Positions 50,116 through 62,240 are shown, counted from the stretch's first letter. The stretch is 64,000 nucleotides of DNA from Simmondsia chinensis (GCA_018398585.1 JAGTTD010000013.1:11008492-11072491); one strand, 5' to 3'. Program-made: numbers and translations. The notes: generated by a model not told the origin, from the sequence alone.

Positions 50116-50157
50116 TTCCCTTCCCCTTGAGAACATTCTTGTCCTCAAGAATGGAAA

Positions 50158-52419
50158 TTAGTGATCAACTATTCCTTGCAAAGTAACTCTAGACCCGTGA
50201 CATTCAAACGACACAGCGTGCTTAACATAATCGAAAGATACCGGGTTAAAACCAAGCATCCAATCAACTCCAAGCACCATATCGCACCCACCCAAGGGAA
50301 GGACTCCAAAATCGTATGTGAACTGATGTTCATGCATGGACCACTGAAAGGCTCGGCATTTGTCTTGAGTAAGGATCGAATTCCCATCTGCCACGGTCAC
50401 TGCCAGGGAATTAGTCTTAATCACCTCATGTCCCACTTTCTTCACTAATTTTGGATCAACAAAACTGTGGGTGCTCCCACTATCTATTAAAATGACAATC
50501 GATCTCGTGCCAACTTTCCCTTTAATCCTGATCGTCTTATGCATTCCTTGCCCTATCAACACTGTCAAGGAAATCTCCATTTCATCCTCAATGAAAATTT
50601 CTTGATCGGAATCCTCATACTCCACCCAATCACCTTCGGACTGCCCTTCAATGTCAACCCCTCTAACCACCATGAGAAATTTAGGATTACATTTATGGCC
50701 TATTTCATAAGGTTGACGATACTTGAAACAAAGTCTTTGAGGCCTCTTCTCAAGGACATTTTTGTCAAGGTGACGGTTCACTTTGGTTTCATCTCTTTCT
50801 CTATGATATTGTTGCGAGCTTTCACCTCGGTGTTTAGGCCCCTCATTGGTTGGTAGAAATGTAGCCTCAAACAGCCTCGCCTTCGCATAAGCTTGTGATA
50901 AAGAAGTAGGACCAATAGCCTTCACCAAATTCTTGATTTTAGGCTTTAATCCACTGATAAAACTCGATACATAAAAGGACTCTGGGGCTTGAAGTGCAAC
51001 AGTTATCATACTAGCTCGGAGATTTTCGAACCTCGTCATGTACTCCTTCACGGTTGTAACTTGAGTCAGCTTGTTGAAGTTATCAACTATATCACTCAAG
51101 TCATCAGCACCATAGCGTTCACACAACTCGACCATAAACTCAGCCCAAGTAAGTGTAGAATTACTCTTCAATAGACTATAGAACCAAACTTCGTGATCTC
51201 CTTGGAGATATACTGCAGCCAATTCCACCTTTTGATCATCAGGAATGGAATAAAAGTGGAAATATTGCTCGCATCACCTTAACCAAGAGTGAGGTTGCTT
51301 CCCATCAAAATTTTCAAGTTGAACTCTCGGTTGTCTAAAGCCATTGCTTCTATTACCACAAGAGACTTCATTGCTATGGTTAGGACCAAATTCAGGGGCA
51401 TTCAGTCCATGTATACGCTGCTGAACAATTCCAGGTGGTTGAACATTGTGTCCGGCATTCGAGCAAACAGGTCGCATGCGAGTTGGATCATGAGGTGGAT
51501 CAAAATGTCCTGCATCATGTTCGATTCTGATCTGTACAGCCGGATCAGGAGGACGTCCTGGAGGATCTGAGAAGTGACCTTCCTGTCCAAAATTCTTGCT
51601 AAAAGATCCAATTTGCTCCTGACCAAATGATGGTTCATGCTGACCAGCAGTAACTCGATCTTCAGAAACCAAAAGCGGGAACATACTATTGTCAAATTGA
51701 AGCTGAACCTGAGGACAAGCTCGTGAACTCCCTGCGGCATTAATCATCTGAGGATTTAGATCATCACCAGTACGCCTCAGCTAGCTCATTGGTAGAAGAG
51801 GTGCAGGTCCTGATCTGTCATTACGGTTATTCGATTGGTCGCGCAACTCAGCAAGCTTCTCTTCCAAAGTTTGTTATTGTTGGCTCATTCGGTCAGTGAT
51901 CCTTCCCTCCAACAACTGAACTCGCTGGTTCACATGTTCAGCTATCATTTCTTCAACATCTTGCAATTGTTGAGACACAAAGTTCTCATTGCCTCGATCA
52001 TTTCCTCCAAGAGTTTGGCTATTGCACTGATGTTGAATCTCAGTTACCTTCTCATTAAACAACTGCGTTTGTTGATCAATTTGCTCAGCCACTGATTTCT
52101 GCACTTGCTGCTTATGTTGATTTAATTGTTCTGCAATGGTGACATCAATGCAATGGAAATGCAAGTTGAATTTCTCATCCAACCTTTGTTCCTGTTCCAA
52201 CAACAAGCTACGCATTCTAACCTCAGATATTTGCTCATTTTCTAGCACAGTTTGATTAACCTGAGCTATTTGCGCCGCCAATGCTGCTAGTTGAACACTC
52301 ACTCCATCTCCATTGCCAACTTGCGGTTCAGCATCTGCATTTCCACTAACAACATCAACATAGGAAGGGCTAGCAACAGCCTTGGCTGCTCCTGATCTTG
52401 TTGTGACTCCACCGGCCAT
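50158..52419 (-). pseudogene. Gypsy gag-protease with three nonsense codons, no pol
   Basis: One frame of 753 codons from ATG 52419 (MAGGVTTRSGAAKAVAS) to a stop at 50158. It is broken only by TAA (51874), TAG (51781) and TGA (51274), each one C-to-T change from Gln, Gln or Arg. The N-terminal 180 residues are Gln-rich and coiled-coil-like. Gag capsid reads WAEFMVELCERYGADDL. The zinc knuckle is CFKYRQPYEIGHKC (second Cys is Tyr). The protease active site is IVILIDSGSTHSFVDPKLV. The frame ends at TLQGIVDH, just after the position where the 29-kb element goes on into RT. Gag might have acted in trans before the stops arose. Confidence 0.9.
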
Positions 52420-52613
52420 AATCCACTTCTAAACTTCACAATCAGAATTGATCAATGCTGATTGATTTCACTGATGATCTGATTTTGCTAAAATCTGCAC
52501 TGGATCAACAATTTCACACTGAATTTGAATCTCTCTGAATTGTTTTTTTTTTTTTTTTTTGATTTTCTTGATTATGCACTCGATTGGAAGCCAAACGAGG
52601 CTCTGATACCAAT

Positions 52614-53226
52614 TGTTATGCTCGGGATCGATTCCCAAACATAAGCTAAGTAAAATTGAGATAGATTGAGAGTATGAGATGAGAAAGAAGGGAATTGAGA
52701 TGAGAAATTAGAGAATTAGGGATGAGAAGTAGAGAGAGTTAGATGAGAGAGAGAAGGTTGATCTCAAATGAGATATTTTGTTGATATTTGATTGAATGAT
52801 TTCTGAAATTACAGCAACAACTACTTAAAGGCAAGCTTAAGCAAGCAAATACATTGTATCTAAACTTACTCAAGCTAACCAACTGAGGAAACAGCTAGAA
52901 GCATCTAGAAATATAGCTAACTAACATTTAAATCTTGTTTTGGTGCCAAGACACCACACCTAACAGAACCTACCCTGCTGCAGGCTTATACGCAGATAAC
53001 AAATGCAGCTTATTACAACTCAACTAACAACCAATGCAGTAAAGGAAAGGACTACCAAGCCATTACATCACTTACTAAACTAATCAACACATAATAGCCT
53101 TAAAATCATCAATCTAACAGCAGCAACGGTAACTAATGCAACAGAACTCCCAGCTGCGGCAACCCAGCAGACTAAACAGCAACACAACCCAATACAGCTC
53201 AAACCTCGAATTCTCGGATCATAACA
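52614..53226 (-). repeat. Gypsy 5' LTR (gag-protease element)
   Basis: 613 bp, adjoining the PBS at 52598-52613. Confidence 0.93.
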
Positions 53227-53885
53227 AAATATACCTCACAAAAGATAACTACAAAGCACATAGTAAAGCAAATAGTACATGGCCAATAATAGACGAATAA
53301 TCGGGAAGCAACTAAACAACAGATAAGTGCACTACCTGGGGTTATGACTGCCTAGAAATCTTAAACTATCAGTCACTCGCCGCACTACTCTACACTACCA
53401 CATCCGCTACCCCTATTCTAGCCCTCCATCGTGCTCTATCTAAGGACATCTCCTCCTTTAGGTTTAGGTGGGTTAGGTCGTGTCGGATCATCTCCAGCCA
53501 ACTCTTCTTTGGCTTGCCCCTCCCTCTTCTGCCTAGCGTAGTATGTAGCTGTTCACACCTTCTGACTGGAGCTTTGGTCGGTCTCCTGCTAACATGTCCA
53601 AACCATCTCAAGCGTTGCTCTCTCAATTTATCCTCGATCGAGGCTACACCTAATTTACCTCTGATTACATTGTTCCTAATCCTATCCTTCCTTGTGTGGT
53701 CACACATCCAGCACAGCATCCTCATCTCTGCCACCTTCATCCTTTGTGTTTGATGTTGTTTCATTGGGCGACACTCTGCCCCATACAACATAGCCGGTCA
53801 CACTACCGTCCTGTAGTATTTTCCCTTTCGCAATATTCCTCGATAAAATACAGCCAATATCTTTATTCCATACTATGAATGATAT

Positions 53886-55363
53886 GAAGGTACAAACATC
53901 TGAGGAGCATCAGAACCATTGCTACTATAGGCGGATTAGACCTAAGGAAGTCAGGAAAGCCTTAAAAAAGATGGGCAAGGGTAAAACAATTGGTCAAGAT
54001 GGAATACCCATTGAGGCTTGGAAATGCTTCGGAGAGAAGGGCATCAGTTGGTTGACCAGACTACTCAACCAAATTCTGTAAGGTAAGAAGATGCCTGATG
54101 AGTGGAGGAAGAGCAAATTAATTTTGATCTACAAGAATAAAGGTGATATCTAGAGTAGTGCCAACTATAGGGGAATCAAACTAATGAGCCATACTCTAAA
54201 ACTATGGGAGCGCGTCATAGAAAGAAGGCTACGACAACAAACATGGGTGTTAGAGAACCAACTCGGATTTATGCCTAATAGATCGACGACAGAAGCTATC
54301 CATATCTTAAGACGGACGACAAAGTACTACAGAGATAGACAAAAGGATCAGCATATGGTCTTCGTTGATTTGGAGAAAGCATATAATAGAGAGCTAAGAG
54401 AGGTCTTATGGAGGGTTTTGGAGAAGAAAGGCATTCCCCAGCTCTATATCCAAGCCATTAAAGACATGTACGAGGATGCACCAACCAATATGCGTACAGC
54501 GGAATGGGAGACATACGCTTTCCCCATTACAGTTGAGGTACACCAAGGATGGGCCTTGAGCCCCTTTTTGTTCATTCTAATTGTGGACAAGCTCACTAGG
54601 TGTTCCTTGGTGCATGCTTTTCCCGAATCACATAGTTCTAGTGGGGTAGTCCAGAGAAGAGGTGAATGAGAAGCTGGAACTTTGTAGAATTACCTTGGAA
54701 TCAAAAGGCTTATGACTCAATAGATCAAAGACCGAGTATATGGAACTCAAGTTCTGCACCTAAACCAGGTCAAGTATAGAAGACGTTAAGATTGGATAGG
54801 AGTGCATACTGAAAAAAGACTGTTTCAAATATCTAGGTTCTATGGTGCAGCAGGGCAGTGAAGTTGACGGGGATGTCAACAATCAGATTAAAATAGGCTG
54901 CCTTAAAAGGACGTTGGCCTCCGCGGTATTATGCGATAGAAAGTTTTCGCCAAAGTTAAAGGGAAAATACTACAAGACGGTAGTGAGACCGGTTATGACA
55001 TACGGTGCGGAGTGTTGGCCAATCAAACGGCATCATATGCAGAAGCGCCCATAGGCTTGTATGTATTCCTATTTGATTATATTTATTGTTGTTGTGTGTT
55101 GGTTGCTTGTTGTTTTGTCGTTATGTTACCTTATTGCTATCGTTGCTTCATGCTGTATGCTTTATGCTTTCTATGTGCTGTTGTCTTTATGCCTCCCAAG
55201 TTGGGGGTCCTCAGATATAGCCCCCTTTTAGGGTAGCACCCCAAAGGGGTAAGGCTGCGTACCTCCCAACCCCCTCCCCCCCTAAGAAAAAAAAAAAAAG
55301 GAAAAAAATTTTGCATCTGCGGGAACCCTTGACGCACTGGGTCTGTTGTTGCTGTTGTTGTTG
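53886..55363 (+). mobile_element. RTE-type LINE B with internal deletion
   Basis: A 14-bp duplication ACTATGAATGATAT (53872-53885, 55364-55377) flanks it. Plus strand: RT N-terminal part (VRKALKKMGKGKTIGQDGIP, 53943-54010), NYRGIKLMSHTLKLWERVIE, FMPNRSTTEAI, VFVDLEKAYNRE (catalytic Asp block), VHQGWALSPFLFIL, then frameshifted RT end and YGAECWPIKRHH (55054). The last ~100 codons seen in LINE A are missing. The 3' UTR follows directly and ends in GCACTGGGT plus a TTG tail. Confidence 0.88.
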
Positions 55364-55667
55364 ACTATGAATGATATCAATCTTGTGATATTTTCATAGC
55401 GCTAAACAAAATAACCCTTAACAGCCTAAGCATTGGTCAAGCAGAACTCCTAAACAAAGTGACTAAGCACCCTATTTTCCTCTTAGAGGACAGTTAATCA
55501 GGTCAGGGTTTTTGATAAGTAGCAACAATAACGTTTGGGCATTTAGGGGAATATAAGCTGCTTTTAAGCCAATATATTAGCCAAATTTTGAATGATAGTT
55601 CATACTATCCTTACCTTTTATATCCCTCGAGAAATAGATTATTATATATTCTAGTAAATAAAATATA

Positions 55668-56223
55668 GGGAAATTATCATTTGGGTACCTTGAGGTTTTG
55701 AGCATTTATCACCTAGGTAGGTTGACCTTTCTATATATAAAATGTGGTATCATGAGATTTGAATATTTTATCATCAAAGTATATTAAGTCGGAATTTCAT
55801 AAATTTTTGTAAGAATGTGACCAATTTTATATAGAAAATACTAACAGAGTACATTATTATATAAAGGCCAATGCCAATGCTTTCAGCAAAAAATTCAACC
55901 TAATACGAAATAAATTCACCGAATTTCGATGTAACCTACCTATATATCGCCAAAATCAATGTCGTGTCAATAGTTTTTGGCAAAAAATCATCAAATTCTA
56001 ATGAGCGTACTCATATATTGTTGGAATCGTATTCCATTTTAGTATTTTCCAACAAAAATCTATTAAATTTCGGCATAAGGGTACCTGATTGATAAAATTT
56101 TAAAACTTCAGGATACTTAAGTGATAAAATGTTTAAACCTCAATGAACCCTATTGATACTGAAACGTCAAGGTACCTAGGTAATAAATGGTCAAACCTCA
56201 GGGTACCTAAATGATGATTTCCC
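55668..56223. mobile_element. Mutator-type MITE (556 bp)
   Basis: Terminal inverted repeats of roughly 50 bp: GGGAAATTATCATTTGGGTA and, inverted at the other end, GGGAAATCATCATTTAGGTA. Perfect 9-bp duplication TAAAATATA (55659-55667, 56224-56232), the MULE signature. Paralogous DNA at about 48425-48620 lacks the element and shows the unfilled site near 48515. It does not encode a transposase. Confidence 0.88.
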
Positions 56224-56635
56224 TAAAATATACGATACATGTATTATAGAGGCTATAACATACTAAAAGTCCCATTGCATAACAACTAGCACAAAATCTA
56301 TAACGTAACCACTTAACAACCTTTATTTGATTCTATACTACAGACCTCCTTATTCCCACTTTCAGTAGCCAAGTAGCATGCTGAAAATGAAAAACAAAGC
56401 AAAAAGCATGATGCTGCAAAACTCATCATCCAATTAACAAATCAATATGCTCATCACATCAGCAGTGCATGTTAATTTCACGCATGAAAAAGCTGAAACT
56501 ATTTGAGGTGAAGGGCACGGGTTTGCAAATACCTTGGAAAAATTTGATTCAACATGCACAACGGCAGACTACTCGGTCCTGTGCACAGCTTGCCTAGAAG
56601 CAATCGAATTTCTGGTGAAAGTGTTGACCCTGTTG

Positions 56636-58726
56636 TTATAAGTTATTGTCGTCCAAAGTGATTTTCCACTCTTTACACTTTTTTAAGACATCATCAACTG
56701 CTTTGAAGTTACCACGCTCTACAAGGACATCCACAAGAGAGGTACACGTGTCCGAGTCAGGAATACATCCATCCATTGAAAGAAACATCTTAGTAGCTTC
56801 GTCAACTCTCCCTAACTCGCACAAAAGCTTGATAATTGCACCATATGTGATATTGTTGGGAGTCAGCCCCGAAGATAGCATCGAAACAAACAGCTTTTGT
56901 GCTTTTTCAACCTTGTTCATTTTACATAAACATTGAATGAGAGGGTTGAATGAGTTCGAATCTCGGATAATTCCATCTGCTTGCATCTTTCTAAACACAA
57001 CCATTGACCTAGAGATATGCCCAATTACGCACAATGCGCTAATCAATATGTTGTATGTGACATTATTAGGAGTGACACCCCACTCCTTCATTTCAGTAAA
57101 ACAATTGAAAGCATCCTCAATCTTTCTTGACCGACAAAGACCGCTAATCAGTGAAGTGAAAGTGTATATATCTGGTTTAAACCCGTGCTCCAACAGCATT
57201 ACCAAGAGCTCACGAGCCCTGCCTATTTCACTAGCCTTGCAATGCCCATCAATTAGGGTGTTAAAGGTAGCAAGATTTGGAGAAATACCTTTATGCTGCA
57301 TCCCTCTAAACATCTCTAATGCTATATCCTTCATTTTAGCTTTGAATAAGCAATCCAGTACCATATTATAAGAGAATACATTCGAAACTAGTCCAGCTTG
57401 AAACATTTGGGACAAATACCGATGCCCTTCTTCAATATTTCCCTGTCTGAACAAAGTTTCTACCAAAGCAAGATAAGAATTTAAAGCCAGCTTCAAACCC
57501 TGTTTAAGAAAACCATCCAGTACTTCACATGTCTCCTCAACAGTCAGTTTCTTTATTAAACAAGTCATTGTAATGTTAAATACAGAATGATCAGGCAAAT
57601 AGCCTCTTCCTTTAATCTTCCTCAAAAAAGCAGCAGCTTCTTTAGCCATAAAATTACTTGAAAGGCAATATAGTATAGTATCACAAGCTACGTTTGGCAA
57701 AATTGGCTCGTGCTCTACGAATCTGGATAACAACTCAAATGCCTCACTTGGTTCCCGACAACGGAACACCCCATGTACAAGTGATCTAAATGTGGCTTCA
57801 CTTGGATTCACCTTCCTCGCCCTCATCGTCTCAAGAAGCTGAAGCGCATCATCCACCCTATTTGCATTACAAAATCCATCCACTAAGATCGTGTAAGTAA
57901 ACACATTGGGTTCATAACCTAGAGCTTCCATCTGTTTAACCAAACGGAGGGCCTCGTCCACCACCCCAGCCTTGCAAACTCCATGGATAAGTATATTGTA
58001 AGTAAACCTATCAGGCTTACAGTAATCAGCAGGCATCTGCTGGAATTTCAAATATGCCAAATCAAGAGAATTTGACTTAATCAAGGCAGCAAGCAGTGTA
58101 TTGTACAGCCTAGTACTAGGACTAAGACCCAGATAGGAAATTTGCCTAAAAACCTCAGTACAATACTTTGCTAACCCTAATTTACCCCAACTACCAATCA
58201 AAACACAAAGCAAATCCTCTGAAACCTGAAACCCAGAACGCGTAATCTCCTGAACCAATTCAGCAGACAACAAAACCGGCCCTTTGCGTTGAAGGGTATC
58301 ACCAAGAACACCTCTTACACGCTGATTCTTTTCAAACCAAGGGTTGATATTCGAAACCCAGATGTAAAATCTAACACAATTTACTGGGTTTTCTTGTTTC
58401 TGAAGAATACTAACTATTGATTGCAATTTCACATTCACCCGCCCAGCCTTCAGTTCGTGGTTGAGCAACAAGTGCCAGTCTTTACTCGACAGAATTTGGG
58501 TAATGTAGTGATGATCAATTGGGTTTGGTAGAACGCGTTGTTTCTGCTTCCGCAATGAAACTTTAGTGCTTGCGAGTAAAGGGGAATCTGAATTCGGAAA
58601 GAGAGTACCTCTTAGAGAAGGAGCCTTAGAAATCAGAGGGTTTGTTTTGATGGGTTTTGATTGGTGGTGGGGTTTAGATGTGATCACCAGTGCAGCTCTT
58701 GAAGCCAAGGTTGAGAGGCGTCTCAT
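56636..58726 (-). CDS. PPR40: Pentatricopeptide repeat protein, PPR40-like, mitochondrial
   Basis: Single-exon frame of 696 residues. P-class PPR proteins bind organellar RNA; Arabidopsis PPR40 (At3g16890) is linked to mitochondrial complex III. The chosen Met (58726) starts MRRLSTLASRAALVI, a basic, Ser-rich presumed mitochondrial presequence. The frame stays open 50 codons further up (Met at 58876) but those codons look like leader sequence. The PPR40-specific block ASTKVSLRKQKQRVLPNPID lies near the N terminus, followed by RFYIWVSNINPWFEKNQRVR. From about residue 180 to the end run some 13 PPR motifs of 35 residues (for example PDRFTYNILIHGVCKAGVVD, PNVFTYTILVDGFCNANRVD). No DYW or E extension. 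No lesion. Identity is from recalled family sequence. Confidence 0.93.
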   Translation of the reverse strand: MRRLSTLASRAALVITSKPHHQSKPIKTNPLISKAPSLRGTLFPNSDSPLLASTKVSLRKQKQRVLPNPIDHHYITQILSSKDWHLLLNHELKAGRVNVKLQSIVSILQKQENPVNCVRFYIWVSNINPWFEKNQRVRGVLGDTLQRKGPVLLSAELVQEITRSGFQVSEDLLCVLIGSWGKLGLAKYCTEVFRQISYLGLSPSTRLYNTLLAALIKSNSLDLAYLKFQQMPADYCKPDRFTYNILIHGVCKAGVVDEALRLVKQMEALGYEPNVFTYTILVDGFCNANRVDDALQLLETMRARKVNPSEATFRSLVHGVFRCREPSEAFELLSRFVEHEPILPNVACDTILYCLSSNFMAKEAAAFLRKIKGRGYLPDHSVFNITMTCLIKKLTVEETCEVLDGFLKQGLKLALNSYLALVETLFRQGNIEEGHRYLSQMFQAGLVSNVFSYNMVLDCLFKAKMKDIALEMFRGMQHKGISPNLATFNTLIDGHCKASEIGRARELLVMLLEHGFKPDIYTFTSLISGLCRSRKIEDAFNCFTEMKEWGVTPNNVTYNILISALCVIGHISRSMVVFRKMQADGIIRDSNSFNPLIQCLCKMNKVEKAQKLFVSMLSSGLTPNNITYGAIIKLLCELGRVDEATKMFLSMDGCIPDSDTCTSLVDVLVERGNFKAVDDVLKKCKEWKITLDDNNL

Positions 58727-59040
58727 GTCCGTCGCCGCAGTGACTTGGTTAGTCCCCGGTGCACCTAGCAGATGGAGGCGGTTCGACAAGGTGGGCGGGG
58801 TTAGTGTTTCCCGTTGAGTGCCTGTTTCTTTCATTTCCCATTTTCTTCTGTTTTCCTCATTTGTTTGACTTGACACCTATGGCCTTATTTGGTTGTGAAG
58901 GAATTGAATTGCTACCAAAATTACTTTGTCTAAGTATTTGGTTGCTTGGATGGAAAATGCAGCTTTTTAAGAATTTAAAACCTATATTTTATTTGGTTAA
59001 TTCAACAATTTGTTACGTCCTGTATTGTTGATGTAGCAGT
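58727..59040 (-). promoter_or_regulatory. 5' leader and promoter region of PPR40-like gene
   Basis: Region upstream of the start codon, with CT-rich leader sequence on the gene strand. I found no convincing TATA box. Called by position only. Confidence 0.35.
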
Positions 59041-59399
59041 GTTTAACCCGACAAATCTGTGGCATACAAAAGACTTCATCATATATGTCCGAAAGACACC
59101 TAAATGAACTTAGCAAGTAAGGGCTGTTAGGAAAAGATGGCATGTCAAAGCTTGACTTTTGTGAATCCTGTATATTTGAAAAACATTACCGAATAGCTTT
59201 TAAGTCTACAATTCATAAGGATGGAGTGAAATGTTTTGTCTTTTGTTGATGATTATTTTAGATTAAATTAGTTTACTAAAAAATAAGGACGATTGCTTTC
59301 AAACTTTCGTTAACTGGAAAACCTTGAATGCAAACCAAACAGAAAAGAAAATAAACATTCAGAAGACTAATAATGGTCTTGAATATTTAATTTTGATTT

Positions 59400-62240
59400 T
59401 GACGCTTTGTGTGCTAAATATGAGATTTAAAAGACTCAACACAACAAGAAGAACACCAAGGCAAAGTAGGCATGTTGAAAGAATGAATAGAACATTACTT
59501 GATAGAGTAGTATGTATGATGCTTGGTTTAGGTTTAAGTAAACACTTGTGGAGGAACCTATTAAAATTGCATGCTATATGATAAACAAATGCCTTCTAGT
59601 GGCATAGACTTTAGAACACCTGAACAAATGTGGCTTGGTAAGACTGTTGATTACTTTGTTTTGTGTATATTTAGTTTTTTTAGCTATTCACCCCTAAGTG
59701 AAGGGAAATTGGAACTCATGGCTACAGAGCAGGCTTCCTTAGCTACCCAAATGGGAATAAAGATTATATGATATGCATGAAAGATGAAAATAAAATTAAG
59801 GTAATAATAGTGGCGGTATCACTTCTAATGAAAATAAAATGTCTTACCTTAGTTAAAGTTTGGCAGTTGATTCTTCAACTTTTATAGACTATTAAATATA
59901 AATATTGCATAGTAAAACTTATAAATTTGAAATGATCCACCTGAACCTATATACTAAACTAATATAGATAGTGGTTTCTGATGAACAATTTAATACAAAA
60001 ATAGATACTAATAATCAGAACCACATTAATCAAGATGATTTAAATAACTATTAGCTAACATGTGATAGAACAAGAAGAGAAATTAAGGCCTAATATAGGT
60101 ATGACTTTGTTGATTGTAAAATAGCAATTTAGTATGAGGAAACAAAACTTTAATTATGTTTAGAAGAAATTAGTAGTGAACATTCTAATGGTTTAAAGCT
60201 ATGAATAAAAATCATACTTGGATCTTATTACCTGAACGTAACGGCAAAAAGGTAATAGGGTCAAAATGAGTTTTTAAATTGGAAGAACCTAAAATTCCTT
60301 TTAGACAACTAAGGTATAATACCAAACTGATGGCCAAGAGTTTCTCCCAATCAGAAGGAATGGACTATAATAAAATAGTTTTGCATGTTTGAAATACACC
60401 AGTATTAAAGTATTAATGGCCTTAACTGTAAACCGTGACATGAATTTAGAAGAAATGGACGAAACCACTTCTTTTCTTCATGGTGAGTTACATGAACAAA
60501 TCCTCCAGGCTCAACCAGAAGGGTTCAAAGAAACTGTCAAAGAGGACCATGTTTGCCTGTTGAAAAAAAATCCCCTTATGGCCTTGAGCAATCGCCTAGG
60601 AAATGCTATAGGTATATTGACTAATTTATGATGGATAAAGGGTTTTCTCACTCTATGCATGACAACTATTTTTATTTCAAGAATGTGAAGTTTGATGTTA
60701 CTGTCTACTTGCTGATTTATGTTAATGATATGCTATTAGCTGGTAAATCTTGGAATGACATTCATAAATTAAAGTCTACGCTTATTGAATCATTTGATAT
60801 GAAAGGTCCAAAAAGAAGCCAAAAAGACATTGGGTATGGAAATCAACAAAACAGAGATTTAGAAACACTATACTTGTCTTAACATGAGATCTTAAAAAGC
60901 TTTTGAAAATGTTTAACATTCTTGATTGCAAACTAGTTAAAATACCTACTGCAAGTCATTACAAATTTTTTGTAAAACAACTCCCAAGCAATGACCTAGA
61001 AAAATTAGTAATGTCTAAGGTTCCTTATGCAAATGCCATAGACTCTATTATGTACTGTATGACCTGCACCGGGCTAGAATTAGCATTTCCAATGAGTGCA
61101 TTGTCTACATTTATGGCTACTCTAGGAAAAGAACACTGCAACATGAAAAAAATGGTTGCTAATATTCTAAAAGCGCATAACTAGTTTAGGAATTAGTAGG
61201 GATGGCAATGCAGCGGGGCGGGTATGGGGGGAGCCTCATCCATACCCGTACCTGCCACCCAAATTCTATACCTGTACCCGCCCCATTACCCATCACGGGT
61301 ATGAAGTGGGTACTCGTACCCGCCCCGGTGGGTACAAACCTATACCTGTGCCCGCCCCTACCAGCCCTTACCCGCTTTGTAGCCGTCTTGTTACCTGTCC
61401 ATGTTCAACTTATTACCCATAAATTCTTTTCTTTTTTCCTTCAATAATTACAATGAATTCATACTTATAAATTGCATAAGAAATATTTTATATAGAATAA
61501 CACAATGGGTAACTCCAATATGCGATTATGAGGCGGGTATGGGGCGGGGCGGGGCGGGTACAAGCCTATACCCATACCCGCCCCATACCCATGACGGGTA
61601 TTGACATATGTACCCCACCCGTACCCCTTACCTGCCTCATCTATACCCATACCCGCCCCAAATGGGGTGGATACCCTCAGGTAACGGGTTTTACCCGCCC
61701 CATTGCCATCCCTAGGAATTAGAATGAGTCAGACCTAAACTAGCACATTATGTAGGCTCATGTTATGGTGGAGGCCTTAATAGGAGGAAGACAACTAGTG
61801 CATACCTTACCTTAAATGGTAGAGCAATAAGTTAGAAATCCAAGCTCCTGTCAGTTACAATATATAGTTAACTACTTAAGTTGAGTTTTGTGGCCTTAAT
61901 AGATGCAATTAGAAATGTATATAGTTATGTGGCCTTTTATTAGAACAAGACTTAGATTTAGGTCCATCTCTAATTTACATTGAAAGTTAGTTTGCACTTG
62001 CCTTTAGTAAGAACCCAGTATACTGTGATCGAACAAAAGAATCTGGCTACTAAGAGGAAATTTAGTTAAAGAATAGTTAGATAAAAATTGAGTAGATATG
62101 TAGAAAATCTATATTGATGATAATCCTTTTGTTATTGGCACTAAAGGTATGACTTTGGACAAGTTCGTAAGTGTATCAACTAGGTTCAAGGTGAATAGAA
62201 TCCATGATGAACTTTGGATTTAGTTACTCCCTGTTACTAG
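59400..62240 (+). pseudogene. Decayed copia pol fragment
   Basis: Plus strand: integrase end (HVERMNRTLLDRVVCMMLGL, 59470-59570), DFRTPEQMWLGKTVDYF, RT (LEEMDETTSFLHGELHEQI, 60438-60500; LIYVNDMLLAG with Asp to Asn in the catalytic box, about 60715), then VPYANAIDSIMYCM. A MITE interrupts at 61197. The RNase H part follows (YGGGLNRRKTTSAYLTLNGR, about 61770). Many frameshifts, no LTRs visible. Confidence 0.75.
61197..61714. mobile_element. hAT-type MITE, GC-rich family, copy 2
   Basis: 518-bp relative of the element at 11886: ends TAGGGATGGCAATG and CATTGCCATCCCTA, and a perfect 8-bp duplication GGAATTAG (61189-61196, 61715-61722). It sits inside the copia RNase H region. It does not encode a transposase. 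Confidence 0.93.

Larger units (their letters stand above)
49503..53226 (-). mobile_element. Gypsy element with gag-protease only (non-autonomous)
   Basis: Two 613-bp LTRs (49503-50115, 52614-53226) start TGTTATGCTCGGG and end ATAACA. By eye they differ at about 14 sites. Perfect 5-bp duplication AAATA (49498-49502, 53227-53231). Initiator tRNA-Met PBS (TTGGTATCAGAGCC, minus strand) lies by the right LTR. A purine tract AAGGGGAAGGGAA precedes the left LTR. The interior codes for gag and protease and then ends; RT, RNase H and integrase are missing. Confidence 0.93.
49280..53835 (-). mobile_element. RTE-type LINE A, interrupted by gypsy element
   Basis: A 10-bp duplication TTCCTCGATA (49270-49279, 53836-53845) flanks it. 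Minus strand: a C-terminal coding part (53820-53390: [71 protein letters not shown]), 3' UTR to 53227, the gypsy element (49503-53226), then the rest of the 3' UTR and a TTG tail ending at 49280. 5'-truncated. Confidence 0.88.

Noticed and set aside
53390..55363. Single twin-primed LINE with 5' inversion
   Set aside because: Each half has its own target duplication and its own 3' tail, and they share overlapping coding sequence, so they are two insertions.
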